A stretch of 64,000 bases of DNA from NCBI GenBank assembly GCA_963782465.1, contig CAWAJR010000001.1:372001-436000 (forward strand), given 5' to 3'. A program made the position numbers and the translations under genes. The DNA comes from JAODBJ01 sp963782465 (lineage in GTDB: Bacteria; Actinomycetota; Acidimicrobiia; IMCC26256; PALSA-610). The notes under the pieces are model-generated. The model ran no database searches. It was not told the DNA's origin and saw nothing but the letters and a program-made list of their open reading frames with translations. Positions 53,163 to 60,776 of this stretch are shown here, piece after piece. Numbering within the stretch: position 1 is the first letter of the stretch; every line of letters begins with the position of its first letter.

Positions 53163-53962
53163 CGCAACGGGCCGACCGCGTCGGCGCATTCGCAACCGGC
53201 GGGACGGTCGGGCAACGTGGGGATGAGCGCGAAGAGCAGGTCGCGGATGCGATGCACGTTCGCTTCGAAGAAGCCGAACACCTGCTCCTGGGTCACCGGC
53301 TGGACGCTCGGGTCGTCTTCGACACCGGTGTCGTAGTCGGTGATGAGCGCGATGCCCGCGTAGTGGATGCCGAGTTCCCGCGCCAGGTAGGCCTCGGGAT
53401 ATTGCGTCATGTTGATGACGTCCCAGCCCTGCGCGCGGTACCAGCGCGACTCGGCACGGGTGGAAAAGCGAGGGCCGTTGACGACCACGACGGTGCCGGC
53501 CGCGTGCGTCGTGACGCCGACGGCTTCACCGGCCGCGACGACGAGCGGCGCGATCGCGACGCAATAGGGCTCGGCGAACGCCACGTGGTGCGTGTCGCCG
53601 CGGTCGTAGAACGTGTCGGGACGGCCGTGGGTGCGATCGACGAGTTGGTCGAGCACGACGAAGTCGCCCGGCGCGATGGCGGCGTCGAGCGAGCCGGCGG
53701 CGCACGGCCCGATGATCGTGTGCACGCCGAGGGCGCGCATCGCCCAGAGGTTCGCTTTCGCCGGCACCGCGTGCGGCGGGAACTGATGGTCGGCGCCGTG
53801 CCGTGGCAGGAACGCCACCCGCGTCCCTTCGATCTCGCCGATCGCGACCGGCGCGGCGGGCGCACCGAACGGCGTTTCGAGCGTGACCGATTCGACGTCG
53901 TCGAGGAACGCGTAGAAACCCGAACCGCCGAAGACCCCGACCGTTGCCGACGCGCCCGCCAT
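53156..53962 (-). CDS. mtnP: 5'-methylthioadenosine phosphorylase (purine phosphorylase family)
   Basis: 268 residues. Phosphorolyses methylthioadenosine to adenine and 5-methylthioribose-1-phosphate for methionine salvage. Seen: GVFGGSGFYAFLDDVE, FLPRHGADHQFPPHAVPAKANLWAMRALGV (phosphate and active-site), FVVLDQLVDRTHGRPDTFYD, GTVVVVNGPRFSTRAESRWYRAQGWDVINMTQYPEAYLARELG, the signature of MTAP. Rather than PNP: Ser in NGPRFSTRAES. It lies nine bases after the end of the fmdB gene on the same strand, in an operon that starts from CIRCE. Confidence 0.93.
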   Translation of the reverse strand: MAGASATVGVFGGSGFYAFLDDVESVTLETPFGAPAAPVAIGEIEGTRVAFLPRHGADHQFPPHAVPAKANLWAMRALGVHTIIGPCAAGSLDAAIAPGDFVVLDQLVDRTHGRPDTFYDRGDTHHVAFAEPYCVAIAPLVVAAGEAVGVTTHAAGTVVVVNGPRFSTRAESRWYRAQGWDVINMTQYPEAYLARELGIHYAGIALITDYDTGVEDDPSVQPVTQEQVFGFFEANVHRIRDLLFALIPTLPDRPAGCECADAVGPLRY

Positions 53963-53971
53963 GGGCGAACG

Positions 53972-54337
53972 CTAAGCCGACTTCGCCGCGGGCTTGGATT
54001 CCGGTTTCGAGCCGGAGCTCGACGAGCTCGATGACGACCCGTTCGACGACGAGCTGTCGGACGACTTCGAAGACGAGGAGGAAGACGACGAGCCGGAGGA
54101 ACTCGACGACTCGCTCTTGGTTTCCGATGCGGTGCTCTTCGACTTCTTCGAGCCGTTCGAGCTGCGCGAATCGGTCTTGTAGAAACCCGAACCCTTGAGG
54201 ATCACACCGGCCGGGGACATGACCCGCGCCAACTTGCCACCGCAGTCGGCATGGCGAGTGAGCGGTTTGTCGGAAAACGACTGGAACGCTTCCAGCTGCT
54301 CGCCGCATTTGGCGCAGCGGTATTCATAGGTCGGCAT
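53972..54337 (-). CDS. FmdB-family zinc-ribbon protein with Ser-rich tail, CIRCE-controlled
   Basis: 121 residues from ATG 54337 (the reading frame extends to 54361 but MPTYEYRC is the family start). N-terminal FmdB zinc ribbon: MPTYEYRCAKCGEQLEAFQSF, then HADCGGKLARVMSPAGVILKGSGFYKTD (two Cys pairs CxxC and one C). The C-terminal 70 residues are Ser/Lys/Glu-rich and low-complexity. Function of FmdB proteins is uncertain (regulatory or RNA/amidase associated). The perfect CIRCE is 31 bases before the start, so HrcA should control this gene and probably mtnP. Confidence 0.88.
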   Translation of the reverse strand: MPTYEYRCAKCGEQLEAFQSFSDKPLTRHADCGGKLARVMSPAGVILKGSGFYKTDSRSSNGSKKSKSTASETKSESSSSSGSSSSSSSSKSSDSSSSNGSSSSSSSSGSKPESKPAAKSA

Positions 54338-54367
54338 CCCGGGCCTCCGGTCGCAGGTCACTCGAAT

Positions 54368-54394
54368 TTAGCACTCGAACACTGAGAGTGCTAA
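54368..54394. promoter_or_regulatory. CIRCE element (HrcA operator) before fmdB
   Basis: Perfect TTAGCACTC-N9-GAGTGCTAA with the N9 GAACACTGA, in the gap between fmdB (minus) and plsY (plus). It can act on either promoter but is closer to fmdB (31 bases). Confidence 0.95.
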
Positions 54395-54467
54395 CGCCTG
54401 GCGCCGCGTCTCGCTTCCCGCCTGCATCGAGCCGCCCGGGAGCCCGCGGTGCGATGATGGGAACGGT

Positions 54468-55070
54468 ATGTGGCTCGCCATCGCCCTCCTGCCCTGCGCC
54501 TGGCTCCTCGGCACCTTCCCGAGCGCGCCGCTCATCGCGCGGGCCCACGGGCACGACGTGCTGCGAGAGGGTTCGGGCAATCCCGGCGCATCGAACGTCG
54601 CCCGGCTCGCCGGGTGGAAGGCCGGGGCGCTCGTCCTGATCCTCGACTTCGCCAAAGGCGCCGCCGCGGCCGGGGCCGGGATGGCCGTCTACGGCCGGGT
54701 CGGCGCCTACGCGCTCGGCATCGCCGCGGTCCTCGGCCACACCTTCCCCCTCTACCGCAAGGGCGGGAAGGGGGTCGCGGCGGCCGGTGGGATGCTCGTC
54801 GTGCTCTACCCGCTGATCGTGATCGGCCTCGCGATCGTCTGGGCGCTGCTGGCCCGGGTCGCGAAGAAGGCTTCACTCGCGTCGCTGCTCTGCACCGTCG
54901 CGTTCCCGGTTGCGGTCGGCGTGATGGGGTACGACAAGCGCGAAGTCGTCGCCGTTTCCGCGTTGGCGGTGCTGGTGCTCGCGCGGCACGCAGCGAACAT
55001 TCGTCGCCTGCTGCGTCGCGAGGAGATCGCGCTGTCGGGCCAGAACGGCCGCGACGCCCGCACTTCCTGA
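54468..55070 (+). CDS. plsY: Acyl-phosphate glycerol-3-phosphate acyltransferase
   Basis: 200 residues, five or so membrane helices. First step of phospholipid synthesis using acyl-phosphate. Three PlsY motifs: LGTFPSAPLIARAHGHDVLREGSGNPGASNVAR (motif 1, SGNPGxxN), GHTFPLYRKGGKGVAAAGG (motif 2) and RVAKKASLASLLCTVAFPVAV (motif 3). Start ATG 54468 is 73 bases from the CIRCE. The next gene galU is 62 bases on in the same direction. Confidence 0.94.
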   Translation: MWLAIALLPCAWLLGTFPSAPLIARAHGHDVLREGSGNPGASNVARLAGWKAGALVLILDFAKGAAAAGAGMAVYGRVGAYALGIAAVLGHTFPLYRKGGKGVAAAGGMLVVLYPLIVIGLAIVWALLARVAKKASLASLLCTVAFPVAVGVMGYDKREVVAVSALAVLVLARHAANIRRLLRREEIALSGQNGRDARTS

Positions 55071-55132
55071 CCGGTCCCGGACAAGGAACGTCTGGGGGAC
55101 GCGTACGATTCAGTACGACACGGAGAGATTGC

Positions 55133-56014
55133 ATGCATCGCGTACGCAAAGCAGTGATTCCCGCCGCGGGGCTCGGGACCCGGTTCCTCCCTGCGACCAA
55201 GAGCTCGCCCAAAGAGATGCTTCCCGTGGTCGACAAGCCGTCGATCCAATACGTCGTGGAAGAGGCGGTGATGGCCGGTATCACCGACATCCTCGTCATC
55301 ACGGGGCGCAGCAAGCGGGCGATCGAGGACCACTTCGACCGCAACTTCGAGCTCGAGTACTACCTGGAACAGGCCGGGAAGGACGACCTCCTCAAAGAGG
55401 TGCAGGCCAGTTCCGAGCTGGCCGACATCCACTACGTCCGTCAGCGCGACCCGCTCGGGCTCGGCCACGCCGTTTCCGTTGCCCGTTCCCACGTGGGCAA
55501 TGAGCCGTTCGCGGTGCTGCTCGCCGACGACCTGATGGTCGACGACGCCGCGCTCCTGCGCGCCATGCTCGAAGTGCACGACCGCTACGGGCGCTCGGTC
55601 GTCGCGGTGCAGGAAGTCGATCCGGAAGAGGTCTCCTCGTACGGCTGCGTCGAGCCCGGGTCGCACGACGGGGATCTCGTCGAGATCAAGGGCATCGTCG
55701 AGAAGCCCAAGCCGTCGGAAGCGCCGTCGAACCTCGCGGTGATCGGTCGCTACGTCTTCACCCCCGAGATCTTCGACGCGCTCGATCGCATCGAGCCGGG
55801 CCGCGCCGGCGAGCTGCAGCTCACCGACGCGATCGCGCTGCTCCTCGACGAGCAAACGGTGTACGGCCAACGCTTCAAGACCGGCCGCTACGACATCGGG
55901 CAGAAAGTCGACTTCTTGAAGGCCAACGTCGAGCTCGCCCTCGACCGGCCCGACCTCGGGCCGCAGGTCGAAGAATGGTTGCGGCACCTCGTCGCGCGCC
56001 GGAACCTTTCGTGA
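55133..56014 (+). CDS. galU: UTP-glucose-1-phosphate uridylyltransferase
   Basis: 293 residues, ATG 55133 (GGAGAGA upstream). Makes UDP-glucose. Seen: VIPAAGLGTRFLPATKSSPKEMLPVVDKPSIQYVVEEAV (nucleotide loop), ITDILVITGRSKRAIEDHFD, RQRDPLGLGHAVSVARSHVGNEPFAVLLADDLM, GIVEKPKPSEAPSNLAVIGRYVF, and GRYDIGQKVDFLKANVELAL at the end. It is followed 25 bases later by the moeA/glp gene, as in the actinobacterial galU-glp arrangement of Corynebacterium and Mycobacterium. Confidence 0.96.
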   Translation: MHRVRKAVIPAAGLGTRFLPATKSSPKEMLPVVDKPSIQYVVEEAVMAGITDILVITGRSKRAIEDHFDRNFELEYYLEQAGKDDLLKEVQASSELADIHYVRQRDPLGLGHAVSVARSHVGNEPFAVLLADDLMVDDAALLRAMLEVHDRYGRSVVAVQEVDPEEVSSYGCVEPGSHDGDLVEIKGIVEKPKPSEAPSNLAVIGRYVFTPEIFDALDRIEPGRAGELQLTDAIALLLDEQTVYGQRFKTGRYDIGQKVDFLKANVELALDRPDLGPQVEEWLRHLVARRNLS

Positions 56015-56039
56015 CGACACCCGCGACGCGGCGGCGCCG

Positions 56040-57263
56040 ATGATCCCGCTCGACGACGCGCAGGCGCACGTGCTCTCGACGTGCCGTGTGCTCGAACCGA
56101 CCGAGGTCGCATTACGCGAGGCGGCCGGCCTCGTGCTCGCGTCCGACGTGATTTCACCGGAGGCCGTTCCACCGTTCGCCAACACCGCCATGGACGGGTA
56201 CGCGGTCCGGGCCGCCGATACGGCAGGGGCATCCGAGAACGAGCCGGTACGTCTCGCGGTGGTCGACGAACTCCCCGCGGGCCGGGCACCGCAACGCGCC
56301 GTCGGCCCGGGCGAAGCGATCCGGATCATGACCGGCGCGCCGATCCCCGACGGAGCCGACGCGATCGTGATGGTCGAGGTCACGCGGGTCGACGGCGACA
56401 CGGTGCTCGTCGGGGCCGCCGCGGGAGCCGGCGATCACGTGCGCGCCGCCGGAGGCGACGTCGCCCGCGGCGCGGTCGTGTTCGACCGGGGAACGACGAT
56501 CACCGCGGCGCACATCGGTGTGCTCACGAGCATCGGCATCGAGCGCGCGCCCGTGTACCGCCGGCCGCGCGTCGGCGTGCTCTCCACTGGCGACGAGTTG
56601 GTGGAACGGGGCCCCCTTCAGCCGGGCCAGATCCGCGACTCGAACCGCCCGATGTTGCTGGCGCTCGTGGAGGACGCCGGCTGCGAGGCGGTCGATCTCG
56701 GTTCCGCGCGCGACGACGAAGCGTTGATCACCGGTCGCATCGCCCACGGCGCCGATACCTGCGACGCGCTGCTCACAAGCGGCGGTGTTTCCGTCGGCGA
56801 CTACGACTTCGTGAAGGCCGGGCTGGAACAACTCGCGAAGGAACGGCCGGGCAGCGCGTTCGTGTGGTGGCAGGTCGCGATCAAACCGGCGAAGCCGTTC
56901 GCGTTCGGCACGCTCGGGCCGGTTCCCGTGTTCGGCTTGCCCGGCAACCCGGTTTCGTCGCACGTCAGTTTCGAACTGTTCGCCCGGCCCGCCCTGCAGA
57001 CGATGATGGGCCGGCCCGACCCGTTCCGGCCGGTGGTCGACGCGACCGCCGCGGCGCCGATGCGCCGCCGGCCCGACGGGAAGCTCTACCTCGACCGGGT
57101 GCGCGTGTGGTTCGAGCCCGGCGCGGGGTACCGCTGCGAACGTTCCGGCGCGCAGGCGAGCAACGTCCTCTCGGCGATGGCCAACGCCAACGGCCTGGCG
57201 CTGCTCCCCGACGGCGACGGCGTCGATACCGGCGACGCCGTCCGGGTGATGCTGCTCACCTGA
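56040..57263 (+). CDS. moeA: MoeA/gephyrin-like molybdopterin molybdenumtransferase (candidate Glp)
   Basis: 407 residues. MoeA fold: domain III/II start MIPLDDAQAHVLSTCRVLEPTEVALREA, FANTAMDGYAVRAADTAG, EAIRIMTGAPIPDGADAIVMVE, then the MogA-like domain RPRVGVLSTGDELVERG...PGQIRDSNRPMLLALV, TSGGVSVGDYDFVKAGLEQL, KPAKPFAFGTLGPVPVFGLPGNPVSSHVSFELF, and a beta C-terminal domain. All catalytic residues (Asp in STGDE, GGVS, GLPGNPVS) look present. In Corynebacterium the galU-adjacent paralogue is Glp, which binds FtsZ and the membrane receptor GlpR. Here moaA and moaC follow, so cofactor synthesis, cell division or both are possible. Confidence 0.9.
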   Translation: MIPLDDAQAHVLSTCRVLEPTEVALREAAGLVLASDVISPEAVPPFANTAMDGYAVRAADTAGASENEPVRLAVVDELPAGRAPQRAVGPGEAIRIMTGAPIPDGADAIVMVEVTRVDGDTVLVGAAAGAGDHVRAAGGDVARGAVVFDRGTTITAAHIGVLTSIGIERAPVYRRPRVGVLSTGDELVERGPLQPGQIRDSNRPMLLALVEDAGCEAVDLGSARDDEALITGRIAHGADTCDALLTSGGVSVGDYDFVKAGLEQLAKERPGSAFVWWQVAIKPAKPFAFGTLGPVPVFGLPGNPVSSHVSFELFARPALQTMMGRPDPFRPVVDATAAAPMRRRPDGKLYLDRVRVWFEPGAGYRCERSGAQASNVLSAMANANGLALLPDGDGVDTGDAVRVMLLT

Positions 57264-57780
57264 TCGGACCCCGGACAGCCGTCGCGGGCGCCGGAAGGGG
57301 GGGACCGGCGCCCGCGAAGCTCGTCTGGCCGCTCGTCGTTGAGCAGCCGCTCGCCATTGCGAGGCAGCCTGCGCCGCCGCCTCCCCGGTCGCAAGACACC
57401 GGACATGATGTGTGCCCAACATCACGCTCTGTGGTGGAAGGGTTGTCGGCTACCACAGTCCGTGGTACAACATGCCCACACGTCAGAGGTCGCCCGGGCG
57501 GGCGATAACCGCAGCCGGAGGCTGCGCCACTGCGTGGCAATAGTGCAAAGGCGCCGGGCTGGGGCGACTTCGCACCCCGGGGAGACATTTGAACCGAACG
57601 GCTTGAGTTGGTCGCTGCGCCGTCCGGTGAGTCAGAGCGAACCCGACCCCGGGTGCCACAAGTGCTGATGCTGTCTCGTTCGCTCTCTGCTCCTCCTCCG
57701 TCGTCGCCGGCGTTCGCTCGCTGGCGAGCCCCCTGGGCGAGGCGCGACCGAGCGAGCGAGACCAGGCGTAGCCTTTGGGG
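57264..57780 (+). other. 517-base non-coding gap between moeA and moaA with several hairpins
   Basis: No convincing ORF. Inverted repeats seen: CTGTGGT/ACCACAG (about 57429-57459) closed by GTGTG/CACAC, CCACGGACTGTGG on the other strand, CGCAGCC-GGA-GGCTGCG, CCACTGCGTGG, and GGGGCGACTTCGCACCCC. The density of hairpins directly upstream of moaA suggests a structured leader. A Moco-riboswitch-type element (RF01055) is one candidate, but I cannot match its consensus by eye. Confidence 0.5.
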
Positions 57781-58806
57781 ATGCGTCGTCCGCTGGCAGT
57801 GCCGCTGATCGATCCGTTCGCGCGGCGCGTGAAGGACCTGCGGATCTCGATCACCGATCGATGCAACTTCCGGTGCACCTATTGCATGCCCGAGGAGGGC
57901 ATGCAGTGGATGCCGCGCGACGAGCTGCTCACCTACGAAGAACTCGCCCGGATCGCGCGGGTCTGTGTCGAGCGCTACGGGTTCGAAGCGATCCGCCTCA
58001 CCGGGGGCGAACCACTGGTGCGGGCGCACATCACCCGCCTGATCGAGATGCTGTCGCCGCTCGGCGTCGACATCGCGCTCACCACCAACGGCGTGCGCCT
58101 CCCGGAACTCGCGCACGATCTCGCCGCCGCCGGCTTGCAGCGCGTCAACGTTTCGCTCGACACGCTGCGGCGTGAAACCTTCCTCGCGCTCACCCGCCGC
58201 GACGAACTCGCGCGCGTCCTCCAAGGGATCGATGCCGCGCTCGCAGCCGGGCTGCAACCGGTGAAAGTGAACGCGGTCGTCATCCGCGGCGTGAACGACG
58301 ATGAAGTCGTCGACCTGGCCCGATTCGGGCGGGAAAAAGGCGTCGGTATGAGGTTCATCGAGTTCATGCCGCTCGACGCGCAAGGCGCGTGGAGCAACGA
58401 CCAGGTCGTGCCGGGACGCGAGATCCTCGATCGCATCGACGCGGTGTTCCCGCTGCGGGAGGTCGCGATCGAGGGAAGCGGCCATGTGGAACCCGCGGCG
58501 CGCTACGAGTTCGTCGACGGCATCGGCGATGTGGGTGTGATCGCGTCGGTCACCGAACCGTTCTGCGAGAGCTGCGACCGTGTCCGCGTCACCGCAGAAG
58601 GCAAGTTCCGCACGTGCCTGTTCGCGCTCGAAGAGTTCGACCTGCGCTCGGTGCTGCGTGAAGGTGGCGGTCTCTCCGATCCGACGCTCGACGACCGTCT
58701 CGCGGCTGCGATCGCCGGCGCGGTCGGCACGAAATGGGCGGGGCACCACATCAATGCCGTCGATTTCAAACGGCCCGATCGGTCGATGAGCCAGATCGGC
58801 GGCTGA
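57781..58806 (+). CDS. moaA: GTP 3',8-cyclase (molybdenum-cofactor, radical SAM)
   Basis: 341 residues from ATG 57781. First step of molybdopterin synthesis. Seen: DRCNFRCTYCMPEEG (CxxxCxxC radical SAM cluster), IRLTGGEPLVRAHI, TTNGVRL, LQRVNVSLDTLRRETFLALTRRDELARVLQGIDAA, GMRFIEFMPLD and the C-terminal second cluster CESCDRVRVTAEGKFRTCLF with a GG tail (SQIGG). All three C-terminal Cys are in place, so it should be active. moaC follows 80 bases later. Confidence 0.96.
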   Translation: MRRPLAVPLIDPFARRVKDLRISITDRCNFRCTYCMPEEGMQWMPRDELLTYEELARIARVCVERYGFEAIRLTGGEPLVRAHITRLIEMLSPLGVDIALTTNGVRLPELAHDLAAAGLQRVNVSLDTLRRETFLALTRRDELARVLQGIDAALAAGLQPVKVNAVVIRGVNDDEVVDLARFGREKGVGMRFIEFMPLDAQGAWSNDQVVPGREILDRIDAVFPLREVAIEGSGHVEPAARYEFVDGIGDVGVIASVTEPFCESCDRVRVTAEGKFRTCLFALEEFDLRSVLREGGGLSDPTLDDRLAAAIAGAVGTKWAGHHINAVDFKRPDRSMSQIGG

Positions 58807-58886
58807 CCGACCCGCCGCTCGACCACGCGCGGTGACGGTCACGTCCGCCTGGGACGTTCCCGCAGGTCGGGGCTTAGACTGACGGG

Positions 58887-59390
58887 GTGACCCCGGAATT
58901 CACGCACCTTGACCCGCTCGGCCGCGCTCGCATGGTCGATGTCACCGCCAAGGAGCCGTCACACCGGCGGGCCGTGGCCCGCTGCCGGGTCTACATGGAA
59001 GAAGACACCGCATCGAAGATCGCAACCGGGGCGATCACCAAGGGCGACGTGCTCGCCGTGGCCCGGGTCGCGGGGATCCAGGCGGCCAAACAAACGCCGA
59101 ACCTGCTGCCGTTGTGCCACCCGCTGCTCGTCGGTGCCGTCCTCGTGAACTTCCGGATCGAAGACCGTTATGTCGAGATCGAAGCCAACGTCGACACCGT
59201 CGACCGCACCGGCGTCGAGATGGAAGCACTTACTGCGTGTTCGGTGGCCGCGCTCACCATCTACGACATGTGCAAATCGGTCGATCGCTCCATGACGATC
59301 GGCGATCTCGCGCTCTGGGAGAAAACGGGCGGGCGTTCCGGCACGTTCCGGCGACCGGTCGCCGACGGCGAAGACCCATTCGGGGTCTGA
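58887..59390 (+). CDS. moaC: Cyclic pyranopterin monophosphate synthase
   Basis: 167 residues from GTG 58887. Second step of molybdopterin synthesis: converts 3',8-cyclo-7,8-dihydro-GTP to cPMP. Seen: MVDVTAKEPSHRRAVARCRV, AGIQAAKQTPNLLPLCHPLLV (conserved Lys and HPL), VEANVDTVDRTGVEMEALTACSVAALTIYDMCKSVDRSM, the MoaC signature with active-site Lys/Asp in the final part (K in CKSVDR). Works with MoaA. Confidence 0.96.
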   Translation: MTPEFTHLDPLGRARMVDVTAKEPSHRRAVARCRVYMEEDTASKIATGAITKGDVLAVARVAGIQAAKQTPNLLPLCHPLLVGAVLVNFRIEDRYVEIEANVDTVDRTGVEMEALTACSVAALTIYDMCKSVDRSMTIGDLALWEKTGGRSGTFRRPVADGEDPFGV

Positions 59391-59564
59391 TCAAAGCTGC
59401 TCAACCGTCCGCGCAAAGCAGGCGGAAATGCAACAAGTGTGTAAAGAGCCCCGCTCCGGTTTGACTCGCGTGCCTCTCATCCGGAAAGACTGTTCGGCGC
59501 TGGGTCCACCACTTCGGATTCACGTCTTGTTACGTTCCTCGACACAGAAGGTGGTCGAAAGGTC
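59391..59564. other. Intergenic region before GlpR-like gene, promoter-bearing
   Basis: 174 bases with no ORF; contains the likely ribosome binding site GGTGGTCGAAAGG just before TTG 59565. I see no clear riboswitch or operator. Confidence 0.55.
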
Positions 59565-60125
59565 TTGACGTTCGTGGTCCTACTGGTATTGGCAGCGTTG
59601 TGGGCGGCTGTGCTCGTCCCTCCGCTCCTCCGGGCACGAACCGGGCGGTCGAGTGATTCGATCGTCGACTTCAACCACCGAATCGGTGTCTTGAGCCGCA
59701 CCGGTACCTTCAGCCGGCGTCGTGCGCACCGCTCGGCGGGCTTCACCACACCGCCGCCGCTCGCGCAGCCCGTGATGCCGGCCCTTCCGGCGATGCCTCC
59801 CATGCCCGGGCGGACCATGTCGGGCGGCTACCGGTTGAACGCCTCGCAGCGGGCCGCGAAGCGTCGCCGCGATGTCACGCTCGGTCTCGGTGTCGCAGCC
59901 GTCGTGATGCTCGCGTTCGCCGTCCTCACCGGCACGCCTGCGCTGTGGTTCCTCCAGGTGTTCGTCGACCTCTTGCTTGTCTCGTACCTGGCGCTCGTTG
60001 TCTACTTCCGTTCGTTGCACTACGACCGCGCCGAGACGGTGCGATACCTCCAGCCCCGGCACACCACCGAACTCGGCTTGCCGCGATCACCGGAACTCGC
60101 ATTGCGCCGCACCGCATCGTCGTAA
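59565..60125 (+). CDS. GlpR/SepX-like membrane protein (candidate divisome receptor)
   Basis: 186 residues from TTG 59565. One N-terminal membrane helix (about 3-20: FVVLLVLAALWAAVLVPPLLR), a cytoplasmic disordered Arg/Pro-rich region (about 21-100, with NHRIGVLSRTGTFSRRRAHRSAG and PALPAMPPMP), then two further membrane helices (about 106-150: VTLGLGVAAVVMLAFAVL and FLQVFVDLLLVSYLALVVYF). This topology and the start ...LWAAVLVPPLL...R resemble GlpR of Corynebacterium/Mycobacterium (Rv0996) and SepX of Streptomyces, the membrane partner of the MoeA-like Glp. In those genomes it lies near galU and glp, as here. Experiment needed to show binding to the 56-kb protein. Confidence 0.72.
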   Translation: MTFVVLLVLAALWAAVLVPPLLRARTGRSSDSIVDFNHRIGVLSRTGTFSRRRAHRSAGFTTPPPLAQPVMPALPAMPPMPGRTMSGGYRLNASQRAAKRRRDVTLGLGVAAVVMLAFAVLTGTPALWFLQVFVDLLLVSYLALVVYFRSLHYDRAETVRYLQPRHTTELGLPRSPELALRRTASS

Positions 60126-60131
60126 CGCGAC

Positions 60132-60773
60132 ATGGATCGTGCCGGCGAGATCGCTGGCCTCGGCGAGCGGGCACGCCAGGCGTTCGAAGAGAAGCATCTC
60201 GCGCGCGAAATCACGATCGCCGCGGCTCGGCGCGCGATCCAGGCGTGTGCCGCATCGATCCGCGCGACGCACCGTCGCGAGTTCGACGCCGCGAACAAGC
60301 TGGCCGTCGACGCGCGGGAAGCATTGCGCGAAGCCGACGCGGCGCTCGTTGGTCATCCCGACGTGCGCACCAATGGGCCGCTCTACGACGCGAAGAAGGA
60401 ATTGGCCGAAGCGTGGTTGACGCTCGCGCTGGTTCGCAACGAACCGTTGCCGAGCCCCGACGATCTGCACATCGAGATCGCGGCGTACTGCAACGGGCTC
60501 GCCGAAGCGGCGAGTGAACTGCGGCGCCAACTGCTCGACCGTCTTCGGCACGGTGAGCTCGCCCGCGCCGAAACGTTGATGGGTGCGATGGACGAGATCT
60601 ACGCGCTGCTCGTCACCATCGACTATCCCGACGGCGTCACCGGAGGCCTGCGCCGGACGACCGACGCGCTGCGCGCGGTCCTCGAGCGCACGCGTGGCGA
60701 CCTCACCACCGCGATGATCGCAACCCGTTTGCAGGCTGCGCTCGAAGCCGCGACGAAAGCCTCCGGCGCGTAA
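60132..60773 (+). CDS. Translin-family protein (bacterial)
   Basis: 213 residues, six bases after the GlpR-like gene. All-helical. Family marks: ITIAAARRAIQACAASIRATHRREFDAANKL, the KELAEAWLTLAL helix with two acidic positions, YCNGLAEAASELRRQLLDRLRHGELARAETLMGAMDEIYALL, and DYPDGVTGGLRRTTDALRAVLERTRGDLTTAMI, the almost invariant translin/TRAX end. Translins bind single-stranded nucleic acids, and TRAX is a nuclease; which applies here is unknown. Archaeal homologues are common, bacterial ones sparse. The gene is in a division/cofactor operon. Confidence 0.82.
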   Translation: MDRAGEIAGLGERARQAFEEKHLAREITIAAARRAIQACAASIRATHRREFDAANKLAVDAREALREADAALVGHPDVRTNGPLYDAKKELAEAWLTLALVRNEPLPSPDDLHIEIAAYCNGLAEAASELRRQLLDRLRHGELARAETLMGAMDEIYALLVTIDYPDGVTGGLRRTTDALRAVLERTRGDLTTAMIATRLQAALEAATKASGA

Positions 60774-60776
60774 ACG

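Noticed and set aside
57264..57780. tmRNA or RNase P RNA in the moeA-moaA gap
   Set aside because: None of their conserved cores (tRNA-like ends, GAGGAAAGUCC) is present on either strand.
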